Shown one piece after another: positions 55,440-63,859 of a stretch of DNA of 64,000 nt. The stretch lies in NCBI RefSeq assembly GCF_000092025.1, contig NC_003063.2, positions 434,001 to 498,000 of the forward strand. The letters run 5' to 3'. The position numbers and the translations under genes were made by a program. Numbering within the stretch: the stretch's first letter is position 1; every line of letters starts with the position of its first letter. The notes below the pieces were generated by a model. That model did no database searches. It was not told the origin of the DNA and saw only the letters and a list, made by a program, of their open reading frames with translations. This DNA comes from Agrobacterium fabrum str. C58 (lineage in GTDB: Bacteria; Pseudomonadota; Alphaproteobacteria; Rhizobiales; Rhizobiaceae).

Positions 55440-57035
55440 TTACGCCTCCTTCGTCACCCAGGCTTTGGCGAGATTGCCGCTGAGCCCCTCCGCCCCTGTC
55501 GCGTAATCCTTGATGCGGACGCTGCCGACGACCGGCTGGATTGGTGAGACAAGATTGATGACGGGAAGGTCCTTCGCGACGACGGCCTGAAACTCCTTGA
55601 AGAAGGCGGCACGTTTTTCGATATCCGGCTCCACCGCCGCGGCTTCCAGCAACCGGTCCACTTCCGGATTGGCGTAGTGGCTGGCATTCGAGAACGGCAG
55701 ACCGATCTTGAAGTTCTTGCTCCAGTAGACGCGCTGCACTCCGGCTGTCGGATCGAAGGTGTTGGAGAGGGATTCGACTGAAAGATCCCAGGCGCGGTCG
55801 GTATAGACGACCTTCACATAGGTACCGAAATCGAACTTCTGGATATCCGCTTCGATGCCGATCTTCGAAAGCGCCTGCGCGATGAAATCCGAATAGGTCT
55901 GTGGATTGAACGGGTTGGTGGTGACCCTGAGCTTGAAGCGCTTACCGCCATCCTTGCGCGGAAAACCCGCCTCATCCAGCAGTTTTTCCGCCAGCGCGAC
56001 GTCGAACTTGGCAAAACCGATATCCGGATTGTGGAACTTCGCAAGGCCGGGGCTGATCGGCGTGGGTGATGGCACGGCGTACCCATAAAGTACGGTATCG
56101 ATCAACGCCGGAACGTCGATCGCGTGGGCGATGGCCTGCCTCACCTTCAACTCCTTGAGATAGTCGTTCTCAAGGTTGATGACGAGCTGGTTCTGCTGGC
56201 CGGCATAGGCATAAATGCGGTCATCCACCTTCAGCGTCGGGATGGATTTCAGCCGCTCCAGATCCGCAAGCGCTACCGGGTTGGGGCCAATGTCGCCCTC
56301 CCCGGTTTCCAGCGCTGCGGCGCGTGCGCCGGCATCGTTGATAAGGCGGATGATGACGCGGTCGAGATAGGGGCGCGGCGCGTCCCAATAATTCGCATTT
56401 TTTTCCAGCAGGATATGGCTGCCCGGCACCCACTCCTTCAAAACGAAGGGACCGCTACCGATGATCTGGGCGGGCTTCGGATTATCGGTCGGCTTGAAGG
56501 TCTCGAAGATGTGCTTTGGCACAACAGGCGATTCCGATGAGGCGAGCGCGGTGATCAATCCCGGCGCCGGCTTGGAAAGCTTCACCTTCGCGACCAGCGG
56601 ATTGGACGTATCGATGCTTTCGACATTCGCGAAAGTCGCCCGGCCGCGCGGATGGGCCTCTTTCAGACGCAGGATGGAAAACTCCACATCCGCCGATGTC
56701 ACCGGTTTGCCGTCATGGAATTTCGCATTCGGCTGCAGATGGAAGACATATTCCAGCCCGTCGGCGGAAACGCTCCATTCTTTGGCGAGGCTCGGCTTTG
56801 GCGAAAGCTCGTAATCGTATGTCAAAAGCCCGTCATAGATCTTCGAGCCGATAAACTGCGGGCCACCCGCGCTGGTATTGATCGCCACGAGCTGCGTCGG
56901 CTCCGGAAAATAGACGATCTTGAGCGTGCCGCCCGAAACGGGCTCTTCGGCAGCAGCGAAAGAACCGCCGGGAAGCGCCACGAAAGCCCCGGCGGCAAGT
57001 GCAATTTTGTGAAACTGGCGTCTGGAAAAAGTCAT
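55440..57035 (-). CDS. Peptide/nickel-type ABC transporter substrate-binding protein (family 5)
   Basis: A 531-aa binding protein with signal SRRQFHKIALAAGAFVALPG (twin-arginine-like) and mature start near AEEPVSGGTLKIVYF. FHLQPNAKFHDGKPVTSADV and IGSGPFVLKEWVPGSHILLE are family-5 blocks. CGGAGACAGAC precedes the ATG. It shares strong identity with the proteins at 44878-46485 and 57750-59339. No permease is adjacent, so it probably uses the 46755-50644 transporter. It lies 39 bp from the DUF3088 gene and 55 bp from the DszA-like gene. Confidence 0.86.
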   Translation of the reverse strand: MTFSRRQFHKIALAAGAFVALPGGSFAAAEEPVSGGTLKIVYFPEPTQLVAINTSAGGPQFIGSKIYDGLLTYDYELSPKPSLAKEWSVSADGLEYVFHLQPNAKFHDGKPVTSADVEFSILRLKEAHPRGRATFANVESIDTSNPLVAKVKLSKPAPGLITALASSESPVVPKHIFETFKPTDNPKPAQIIGSGPFVLKEWVPGSHILLEKNANYWDAPRPYLDRVIIRLINDAGARAAALETGEGDIGPNPVALADLERLKSIPTLKVDDRIYAYAGQQNQLVINLENDYLKELKVRQAIAHAIDVPALIDTVLYGYAVPSPTPISPGLAKFHNPDIGFAKFDVALAEKLLDEAGFPRKDGGKRFKLRVTTNPFNPQTYSDFIAQALSKIGIEADIQKFDFGTYVKVVYTDRAWDLSVESLSNTFDPTAGVQRVYWSKNFKIGLPFSNASHYANPEVDRLLEAAAVEPDIEKRAAFFKEFQAVVAKDLPVINLVSPIQPVVGSVRIKDYATGAEGLSGNLAKAWVTKEA

Positions 57036-57074
57036 GTCTGTCTCCGAAAAAATCCGATGCGCAGGTGCGGCAGC

Positions 57075-57413
57075 TCAATGGAGCTGCGGGAACCCGTGGC
57101 GTTCGGCGAGGATTTGCAAAATTCGTTTCGTGTCCTGAATGAAGTGCGTGTCGCCGTGGCTTGCCGCATCGGCGGGCGCATCGCCGGCAAAAACAAACAG
57201 CGGCAGCGACTGGTTTTCCTCGCCCGCGACGGCAATGACCGCTTCTCGCGGGCGCTGAAAACCGACACGGTGGATATCGATCCCGGCGGCAAGGTCCGGA
57301 AAGGCGGCCAGCAGTCCTTCGATCTGGTTACAATGCGGGCAGACGAAGCGGACACCGGGGTGCTTTGGGTCTTCGAAACCGGGGGAGATCAAAAAAAGCG
57401 TGTCCTTGGCCAT
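57075..57413 (-). CDS. DUF3088-family thioredoxin-like protein
   Basis: A 112-aa protein. MAKDTLFLISPGFEDPKHPG is the DUF3088 opening, and GVRFVCPHCNQIEGLLAAFP contains a CPHC pair like a thioredoxin or glutaredoxin active site. The end is HFIQDTKRILQILAERHGFP. The longer frame (to 57464) adds residues upstream with no ribosome site; the ATG 4 codons before the chosen one is possible. It lies between two ABC binding-protein genes in the sulfur island. A redox or thiol-handling role is inferred from CPHC; no reaction is known to me. Confidence 0.72.
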   Translation of the reverse strand: MAKDTLFLISPGFEDPKHPGVRFVCPHCNQIEGLLAAFPDLAAGIDIHRVGFQRPREAVIAVAGEENQSLPLFVFAGDAPADAASHGDTHFIQDTKRILQILAERHGFPQLH

Positions 57414-57749
57414 GGCATCCATCATGTGAGGGTGAGATTTCCAGCTCACAGTGCAGACGGCCAAAGCGCGGGTCCAGAAAGCAATTCTTGCTTTGAAACA
57501 AAGATTTCCTTCGCGCTAAATTATTGATGAAATTGATTTTTTTAGAATTCGGTCAATCGGCACCGCTGTTCTGAACGACTTGTTTCACAAGCAATGTTTT
57601 TCTCGAAAACGAACTTGGCGCGCGAAGGTGCAAACGCAGCTGGGAGCCGTTTCCGCGATAAAAAAACCGGCAAAACTGCCGGTTCATTTGGTTCTCGCGG
57701 ACCTCTCGATCGGGGTGGAGGTGTGCGGATGCATCCGATGCGCCAATAT
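57414..57749. promoter_or_regulatory. Intergenic region, promoter for the DUF3088-DszA-like transcript
   Basis: The 336-bp gap contains a strong terminator for the upstream operon at its right end (57658-57684). Nearer the DUF3088 gene lies an A/T-rich stretch around 57516-57552 (CGCTAAATTATTGATGAAAT) that could hold a promoter. No convincing gene was found. Confidence 0.4.
57658..57684 (-). terminator. Rho-independent terminator after the operon beginning at 63780
   Basis: A perfect 8-bp stem (AACCGGCA with TGCCGGTT, loop of 4) is followed on the minus strand by TTTTTTTAT, 66 bp after the binding-protein stop. It ends the dszB-like operon that starts at 63780. Confidence 0.93.
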
Positions 57750-59339
57750 TCACTCGCTTTTCCAGGCCGTCGACAAATCGCCATAGGCAATGTCGATGGT
57801 CGTGACGAGGGACTTCAGGCTGGTGTTGCGAAGAATGACGGTCGGCAAAGCAACGATCGAGAAATTCGGCAGGTCATCGCCGACAACTTTCTGGATCTCA
57901 TGGAACTGCCCGGCTCGTTTCGTTTCATCCACCTCGATAGCGGCGGCCCGGAAAAGGTCGTCGACCGTCGGATTGTTGTAGTGGGCAGCGTTGACATAAG
58001 GCGCGGGGTTCTTGATGCCGTCGGACCAATAGAGGCGCTGCACGCCCGCCGTCGGATCGAACAACCGGCTGATACCATTCACCGTCAGGTCAAAACCGCG
58101 CTCCGTATAGACGCGCTTGATGAAGGTGGCGAGATCGCCTTCGACGATATCCACCTTCACGCCCAGTTTGCCGAAGGATGAGCGGAGATATTCGGAGGTT
58201 TTGCGGAAGACGTCGGACGGCAGAAAGGCGAGCCGCAGCGAAAAGCGAGTGCCATCCGCGCCCTTAGGATACCCCGCCTTGTCCAACAATTCGTTCGCCT
58301 TGGCCAGATCAAAGGGATAGGTGAAGGGCTTCTCGTCATTATAGGTGGAGAAGACCGCCGGAATGTTTGAACCGGCTGGTTTGGCCGTCCCGAAGAAGAT
58401 CGCGTCATTGATGAAATTGCGGTCAATGGCATGGGCCAGCGCGTGGCGAACCTCCTTCTTCGCAAGGATCGCGTTCTCCAGATTGAACTCGAATATCGCG
58501 GCATTGTTGAGATAGGCGTCGGTATAGACCTCCACCGCCAGTTTCGGATTCTGCCGCAGGCGCTCCAGATCGCTGTAGGAGACATCGGCAGTGTAATCAG
58601 CCTCCCCCGTTTCCACAGAAATAGTGGTGGAAGCCGCGTCCGCAACAAAGCGCGCGACGAAACCGTCGAGATAGGGCAGATCGGCCTGCCAATAATCCGG
58701 GTTCTTCTTCAGCTTCACGTAGCTGCCGCGCTTCCATTCCTCAAACACGAAGGGGCCTGTGCCGACAGGCGCGTTGCCGTTCGGGCTCTCATTGTAATTC
58801 TCAGAGGCATAGGCATGGGCCGGCAGAATGGGCGTTTCGCCGCCGGTCAGCGCCCGCAGAAGATAGGGCGCGGGTTTGGAAAGCACCACGACGGCAGTCA
58901 GCGGATTGGGCGTTTCGATATCGGCAAGATTGGCGAAGGTAATACGCCCGCGCGGCCCGACCTTCTTGAAGGCCAGCAGCGAAAATTTCACATCCTGCGC
59001 GGTAAAATCCTTGCCGTCATGCCATTTGACACCCTTGCGCAGCTTGAAGGTGTAGCGCAGCCCGTCGGCGGACGTTTCCCAGCTTTCGGCAAGCACGGGA
59101 TGCGGCTTGAACTCGCTGTCGAACCGGACCAGCCCTTCGAGGATTTTCGTGGAAATAGCACGGGTGCGGGTGTTGGAATCGGAAAGCGGTACCAGCGTCG
59201 TTGGCTCGCCAAGACCTGCAAGAGTGACGATCCCACCCTTTTTCGGCGTCTCCGTCGCCAGAGCAGGCATTGACGGCAACAGCATGGCCCCGGCAAGGGC
59301 AGCACTCAGAAGCAATGTCTTACGTCTTGTAATATCCAT
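57750..59339 (-). CDS. Peptide/nickel-type ABC transporter substrate-binding protein (family 5)
   Basis: A 529-aa binding protein with signal DITRRKTLLLSAALAGAMLL (twin-arginine-like) and mature start near ETPKKGGIVTLAGLGEPTTL. FKLRKGVKWHDGKDFTAQDV and VGTGPFVFEEWKRGSYVKLK are family-5 blocks. AGAGGAAAC precedes the ATG. It is the last gene of the leftward operon from 63780 and is followed by a terminator. With no permease in that operon, it is an orphan that likely docks on the 46755-50644 permease pair. Confidence 0.87.
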   Translation of the reverse strand: MDITRRKTLLLSAALAGAMLLPSMPALATETPKKGGIVTLAGLGEPTTLVPLSDSNTRTRAISTKILEGLVRFDSEFKPHPVLAESWETSADGLRYTFKLRKGVKWHDGKDFTAQDVKFSLLAFKKVGPRGRITFANLADIETPNPLTAVVVLSKPAPYLLRALTGGETPILPAHAYASENYNESPNGNAPVGTGPFVFEEWKRGSYVKLKKNPDYWQADLPYLDGFVARFVADAASTTISVETGEADYTADVSYSDLERLRQNPKLAVEVYTDAYLNNAAIFEFNLENAILAKKEVRHALAHAIDRNFINDAIFFGTAKPAGSNIPAVFSTYNDEKPFTYPFDLAKANELLDKAGYPKGADGTRFSLRLAFLPSDVFRKTSEYLRSSFGKLGVKVDIVEGDLATFIKRVYTERGFDLTVNGISRLFDPTAGVQRLYWSDGIKNPAPYVNAAHYNNPTVDDLFRAAAIEVDETKRAGQFHEIQKVVGDDLPNFSIVALPTVILRNTSLKSLVTTIDIAYGDLSTAWKSE

Positions 59340-59373
59340 GGATGTTTCCTCTTGCAGGCTTGTTATTAAATTT

Positions 59374-60573
59374 TCAGGCAGGTCTCAGCCGGGTTTCCAC
59401 CAGCCGGGCAAACAAGGTGGCGCCGACCGGCAGAATGGCGTCGTCGACAATGAAACCGGGATTATGAGCCGGCACGGTGCCGGAATGACCGAGGGTGAAA
59501 AACGCACCGGGTGCATGTTTCAGGAGATCGGCGAAATCCTCGCTGCCCATGAAGCGGCCGGGCTCGGTGGAAACGCGCTCATCTCCCAGGACCTCGCGCG
59601 CCACGCTGGCCACGATCTCCACCGACGCGTCATCATTGGTCAGAACCGAGAATATATCGCGAATATCCACCTCGGCGGTGAGACCATGGGCGGCGGCAAT
59701 GTGATCCGAGATCGTACGGATTCGGCCGCGGATCGTTTCACGCACGCTGTCGGAGAAGGCCCGCACAGTGCCTGCAATCGAGGCCGTCTCGGGAATGACA
59801 TTATAGGCCGATCCCGCCTCGATGCGGGTGATCGACAGCACGGCGGGGTCGGTCGGTGAGACGTTGCGGCTGACGATGGTCTGCAAGGCCTGGATGAGTT
59901 CACCCGTCGCCGGCACCGGATCCCGCGAGACATCCGGGTGCGCGGCATGGGCACCCCTGCCCTTCAGGCGAATATCGAAGAAATCCGCGCCTGCCAGAAT
60001 GGTGCCGGGTGAAACCTTCAGATAATTGGGCGCGGCATGGGTGGAATTGTGCAGCCCATAAATTTCATCGACCGGGAAATCCTTGAAGAGCCCGTCGGCG
60101 ATCATGGCGCGTGCGCCGCCCAGACCTTCCTCGGCTGGCTGAAAAATGAAGACCACCGTGCCGGCAAAATCACGGGTTTCCGCGAGATAACGTGCGGTGC
60201 CGAGTAAAATTGTGGTGTGCACATCATGCCCGCAGCCATGAAACTTGCCGGGATAGACGGATGTATAGGGCAATCCGGTTTCTTCGGGCATCGGCAGTGC
60301 ATCCATATCGGCTCGCAACCCGATGGAGCGATTGCCCGCATGCCGGCCGCGCAACACGCCGACCACGCCGGTCTTGCCATAACCGCGATGCACCTCGATG
60401 CCCCAGGAGGTGAGCTTTTCCGCGACGATGCCGGAGGTGCGCACCTCTTCGAAACCGATTTCCGGATGCTGGTGCAGATCGTGGCGAATGGAGACGAGTT
60501 CGGGAACATAGGTCCCGATCCGGTCTATGACTTTCGGGGCGGGTGTTTTGACGGGGTCGACGGCAATATTCAC
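59374..60573 (-). CDS. M20 amidohydrolase (aminoacylase/SndA-like)
   Basis: A 399-aa metallo-amidohydrolase starting at GTG 60573 with AGGAGATACC upstream. RHDLHQHPEIGFEEVRTSG, RADMDALPMPEETGLPYTS, FHGCGHDVHTTILLGTARYL, PAEEGLGGARAMIADG and SEDFADLLKHAPGAFFTLGH carry the metal and catalytic residues. It is a paralogue of the protein at 32689-33876. In this operon it stands with an LLM monooxygenase and a DszB-like enzyme, suggesting that the substrate is an N-acyl sulfur compound. The exact amide is unknown. Confidence 0.87.
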   Translation of the reverse strand: MNIAVDPVKTPAPKVIDRIGTYVPELVSIRHDLHQHPEIGFEEVRTSGIVAEKLTSWGIEVHRGYGKTGVVGVLRGRHAGNRSIGLRADMDALPMPEETGLPYTSVYPGKFHGCGHDVHTTILLGTARYLAETRDFAGTVVFIFQPAEEGLGGARAMIADGLFKDFPVDEIYGLHNSTHAAPNYLKVSPGTILAGADFFDIRLKGRGAHAAHPDVSRDPVPATGELIQALQTIVSRNVSPTDPAVLSITRIEAGSAYNVIPETASIAGTVRAFSDSVRETIRGRIRTISDHIAAAHGLTAEVDIRDIFSVLTNDDASVEIVASVAREVLGDERVSTEPGRFMGSEDFADLLKHAPGAFFTLGHSGTVPAHNPGFIVDDAILPVGATLFARLVETRLRPA

Positions 60574-60666
60574 GGTATCTCCTCAGGGCAAAAAATATCG
60601 TTCTCGCAATCTCGGCGATTGCGAAGTGCGGGCTTTGGAACTGGAAAGGTGGGGCGATGAGAGACG

Positions 60667-61836
60667 TCAGAGCCTCAGGCCCGCCTCCTTCATCAAGGGC
60701 AGAATGCGCTGCGCGAAATATTCTAGATCTTCGCGGAAATCGTAGAAATTCAGCTGCACGCCATCGATTCCGGCCTTCTTCAGGCCGACAAGTTGCTCGA
60801 CCACCTGTTCCGGCGAGCCGATGATTTCGATATTGCCGCCGAGATTGCGTCCCTGCTTGTGGCGCGCATCACCGCGGCCACGCCAGGCATGGGCGTCGCT
60901 GTCGTAATTATTGGTGGCGAAAGCGCGCGTGCCGGGCTGCGGCTTTCCGGCCTCGATGGCATCGGCATAAGCGATCGCTTCCTTCTCCGTATCGCGGCTG
61001 ACGATGATCGGGTTGATGAGCGTCTTCACCTGCCGGCCATAGGCCTTGGCGCGGTTCTTGATGGTGGTGATATGATCGGGAAGCGTTTCGAGCGCGCTGT
61101 CGATATGCGCGCCGCCGGGCGAGGTGACGAAAACCAGATCGGAATGGCGGGCGGCAAAATCGATACCGGCGGGTGAACCGGTCGCCGTCACCAGCGGCGG
61201 GCGGCCGAAGGCGGGCTTCGGCGTGATCCAGCCATTGTTGATCGCCCACGGGTTTAGCTTGCCCTCATAGGAAAAATTCTCGGTCTCGCCCCACAGGCGG
61301 TGAAGCACATCGAACAATTCCCCCGCCATGTCGTAACGCTTGTCATGATCGATCCGCTGCCAGCCGAACATTTCGTGCTCGATGGCGCGGTGGCCGGTGA
61401 CAATGTTGATGCCCCAACGCCCTTTGGCGATATGATCCAGCGTCGCACCATATTTGGCGAGATGAAGCGGATGCAGGGGACCGTAGAGCACATGGATGGT
61501 GGAGATCAGCAGAATGCTCTTCGTGACCGCCGCCATGGCGCCCAGCGCGATGAAACTGTCGAGCGAGGATTCCCCGTCATACCCGCCCTTGGGCAGCCAT
61601 TGCGTGCGGCTGAAGGCGATTTCAAAACCCAACTCCTCCGCACGCTTCACCAGTTCCGCATTGTAGTCGAAGGTCCAGCTATTGCTGGTCGGCAGGCTGG
61701 AGAAGTTGATGTCCTGCAGATTGAGGAAAAGGCCCAGCATCAGCGGCTGTCTTGCTGCCCGGCTGAGCGGGCTTTCCGCGAAATCGGCGGGGCCTCTCAG
61801 CTCAAGCCCATCAGGCAAAGCAACGGTCAGCGCCAT
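60667..61836 (-). CDS. LLM-class FMN-dependent monooxygenase (SfnG/RutA-like)
   Basis: A 389-aa luciferase-like monooxygenase. After about 35 variable residues the barrel begins with LMLGLFLNLQDINFSSLPTS and SWTFDYNAELVKRAEELGFE. LDHIAKGRWGINIVTGHRAI is the flavin-site motif and FGRPPLVTATGSPAGIDFAA follows. The pattern is closest to SfnG (dimethylsulfone monooxygenase) and related enzymes. GGAGAAAAG precedes the ATG. Its start overlaps the end of the NmrA-like gene by 10 nt. It likely cleaves a C-S bond with FMNH2. Confidence 0.85.
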   Translation of the reverse strand: MALTVALPDGLELRGPADFAESPLSRAARQPLMLGLFLNLQDINFSSLPTSNSWTFDYNAELVKRAEELGFEIAFSRTQWLPKGGYDGESSLDSFIALGAMAAVTKSILLISTIHVLYGPLHPLHLAKYGATLDHIAKGRWGINIVTGHRAIEHEMFGWQRIDHDKRYDMAGELFDVLHRLWGETENFSYEGKLNPWAINNGWITPKPAFGRPPLVTATGSPAGIDFAARHSDLVFVTSPGGAHIDSALETLPDHITTIKNRAKAYGRQVKTLINPIIVSRDTEKEAIAYADAIEAGKPQPGTRAFATNNYDSDAHAWRGRGDARHKQGRNLGGNIEIIGSPEQVVEQLVGLKKAGIDGVQLNFYDFREDLEYFAQRILPLMKEAGLRL

Positions 61837-62720
61837 GTCTTTTCTCCTTCGGAATGATCGCCCTGCTGGGCGACGGCGAGCCGGGCACGCAGATAATTCT
61901 CCACGCTGCGGGGTGGGTGGCCGATAATCTGTTCGACAATATCTGTGGTGGATGCCGCGAGACCTTCGCCAATCAGCTGCCCGAATTCGGCGATGGCCTT
62001 CTGTTCGAACCCACCGATATGCGCCGGAAAGGTCGAGGCAGACTGATGCGAAACTCCGACCGGCCGATGCAGGATGCGGGCCGCGATGCGGGCGATTCCC
62101 AGAGCCGCCAGGGCTTCGTGGCCGGTCAGCACCAGAGTGCCGGCAGGCGGCGCGCTGGCAGACAGCGCCTCTACCGCGACATCGGCGATATCATCGGCAT
62201 CGATGAAAGAGACGGCCGCATTCCCGAAACGGGCAGGCACATCCTCGCCGTTGCGCAAAGCGGCGACAACGGGTTCCAGCGCCACCTGCATCCAGGCATT
62301 CGGCCGCAGCACCGTATGGGCTATGCCGGTTTCCGCCAGATGCTTTTCGACCGCCGCATGGGCGGTACCCGAGATCGAGCGTGCCGCATTTTTAAGGGTC
62401 CAGTCGGAGCCGGATAGTTTCACGATCTGCGACACGCCGGCGGAGAGAGCCGCGTCAACCACCGCATTCTGATCCGCTGCCAGCGTTTTGCCGATGGGGG
62501 AAAGCAGGAAGACCCTGTCTACATCGCGTGAGGCCCCTTTCAGGCTCGCCGGGTCGGAGAAATTTCCCTCAGCAATATCGACGCTGTCGCCCCAGAGTTT
62601 CAGCGCATCCTCGCGCCTGCGGGTCAGTACCCGAACCTTTGCCTGTTTCTGCAAAAGACGATTGACGACACGCTGGCCGAGCTTGCCGGTTGCGCCCGTT
62701 ACGAGAATAGCGGCTGTCAT
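61827..62720 (-). CDS. NmrA-family NAD(P)-binding Rossmann protein (atypical SDR)
   Basis: A 297-aa protein, starting at MTAAILVTGATGKLGQRVVN, where GATGKLG is the NAD(P) motif of atypical short-chain dehydrogenases. VKLSGSDWTLKNAARSISGT and HTVLRPNAWMQVALEPVVAA are typical of NmrA/YtfG-like quinone or thiol-handling reductases. No Tyr-x3-Lys catalytic pair is obvious. It sits 7 bp after the DszB-like gene and overlaps the monooxygenase gene by 10 nt, so it is an integral operon member; its reaction is unknown. Confidence 0.82.
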   Translation of the reverse strand: MTAAILVTGATGKLGQRVVNRLLQKQAKVRVLTRRREDALKLWGDSVDIAEGNFSDPASLKGASRDVDRVFLLSPIGKTLAADQNAVVDAALSAGVSQIVKLSGSDWTLKNAARSISGTAHAAVEKHLAETGIAHTVLRPNAWMQVALEPVVAALRNGEDVPARFGNAAVSFIDADDIADVAVEALSASAPPAGTLVLTGHEALAALGIARIAARILHRPVGVSHQSASTFPAHIGGFEQKAIAEFGQLIGEGLAASTTDIVEQIIGHPPRSVENYLRARLAVAQQGDHSEGEKTWR

Positions 62721-62727
62721 GGCGCCC

Positions 62728-63780
62728 TCACTTTTCGGTGTTGTTTTGTGCAGCAATAGCGCGAGGGTCGGCCCAGTCCCGCACGTCGAAATCGTCGGGG
62801 ATGAATTTCCATTGCAGCAGGAAATCCTTGAAATGGCTGAGCGCCTCCAGCTCGTCCGCATCGAGGTCGAGCCGCAGATTGCGATGCACATCCGCGCCAT
62901 TGGCGGCCAGAACCGCCTCCTCGCTGACGCCGATTTCACGCGCGATGAAACGCACCGCTTCCGCCGGATTATCCTCAGCCCATTGGGCAACCCGCTGGAC
63001 CGTCGCCACGAGTTCCGCCACCAGATCGGGCCGTTCATCGGCAAAGGTGGCGTCCACCGTCAAGGGACGCGGCGTGCCATTATTAATGCGGATTTTCGGA
63101 TCGGGATGAAACCCCGTCGACACGACGACCTGCGCACCGATAAGATTGGCGACGGTCACGCCTTCCGCACCCTTGACGAAAAACGCATCGATCTGGCCCC
63201 GGTGCAATGCTGCAATTTCCTCGCCATAGGGAAGCCGCCGGCGCAGACCGTGGAACCGCTCATCGTCCGGGCCAAGCAGCACCGGCTCTCTTGCGGTCAG
63301 ATCGACAAGCTCGACATCCGCAACGGAGAGGTCCGAGACGGTGAGCGCCGACACGATGCCCTTGAGTGATGTGGCGCGCTGGAAGTCGATGGTTTCATTC
63401 GGCCGCTTCGGCAGGCCGATGCGCCGCCCCTTGAGATCGCGGCCCTTGCTTATGCCACTTGCGGGCAGCGCGATGACCGCCTGAAACTCATCTGTCCTCG
63501 TCAGCCCCACCAGCCGCGTCTGCCGGCCACCGGATTTCGCCCAGATGGGGGGAATATTGCCGCCCTGGCGGAAAGACCAGTCCAGCCGGTGATCGAAATG
63601 GCTTTGCCTGACGGCCGGATCGGCGGAATCCCGAATGGAGGAAACGGAAATACCATGGCCGGCGAAACGCTCCTCTATCCAGCCAAGTTGCACCGCGATG
63701 GAAAGCGGCGTGGGCGCCGGGCAACGTGTGTACCACAGGGTTACGGGTTGGGTTACCTGGCGAAGGGCGGCATCGGCCAT
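62728..63780 (-). CDS. DszB-like sulfinate desulfinase, second copy
   Basis: A 350-aa protein without a signal peptide, paralogous to the one at 43777-44808. Its N-terminus reads QPVTLWYTRCPAPTPLSIAV, placing the presumed active-site Cys at residue 20, and SHFDHRLDWSFRQGGNIPPI gives His61 and Arg71 at the same spacing as in the other copy (C to H 41, H to R 10). TRTDEFQAVIALPASGISKG and GFHPDPKIRINNGTPRPLTV complete the shared core. GAGGA precedes the ATG. It heads the leftward operon; its likely product is sulfite. Confidence 0.72.
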   Translation of the reverse strand: MADAALRQVTQPVTLWYTRCPAPTPLSIAVQLGWIEERFAGHGISVSSIRDSADPAVRQSHFDHRLDWSFRQGGNIPPIWAKSGGRQTRLVGLTRTDEFQAVIALPASGISKGRDLKGRRIGLPKRPNETIDFQRATSLKGIVSALTVSDLSVADVELVDLTAREPVLLGPDDERFHGLRRRLPYGEEIAALHRGQIDAFFVKGAEGVTVANLIGAQVVVSTGFHPDPKIRINNGTPRPLTVDATFADERPDLVAELVATVQRVAQWAEDNPAEAVRFIAREIGVSEEAVLAANGADVHRNLRLDLDADELEALSHFKDFLLQWKFIPDDFDVRDWADPRAIAAQNNTEK

Positions 63781-63833
63781 AGTGTTCGTCCTCGAAATTG
63801 CGATCTGGACGGCACGCTACACGCCATGGGGTA

Positions 63834-63859
63834 TTTTCTATAGATAAAGTGTACTATTT
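63834..63859. promoter_or_regulatory. Candidate sulfur-regulon operator (copy F)
   Basis: The half-sites TTTTCTATAG and TGTACTATTT start 16 nt apart, 54 bp upstream of the DszB-like gene. They share the spacing of copies A, B and C and 8 of 10 positions of the first half-site of copy B. Confidence 0.5.
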
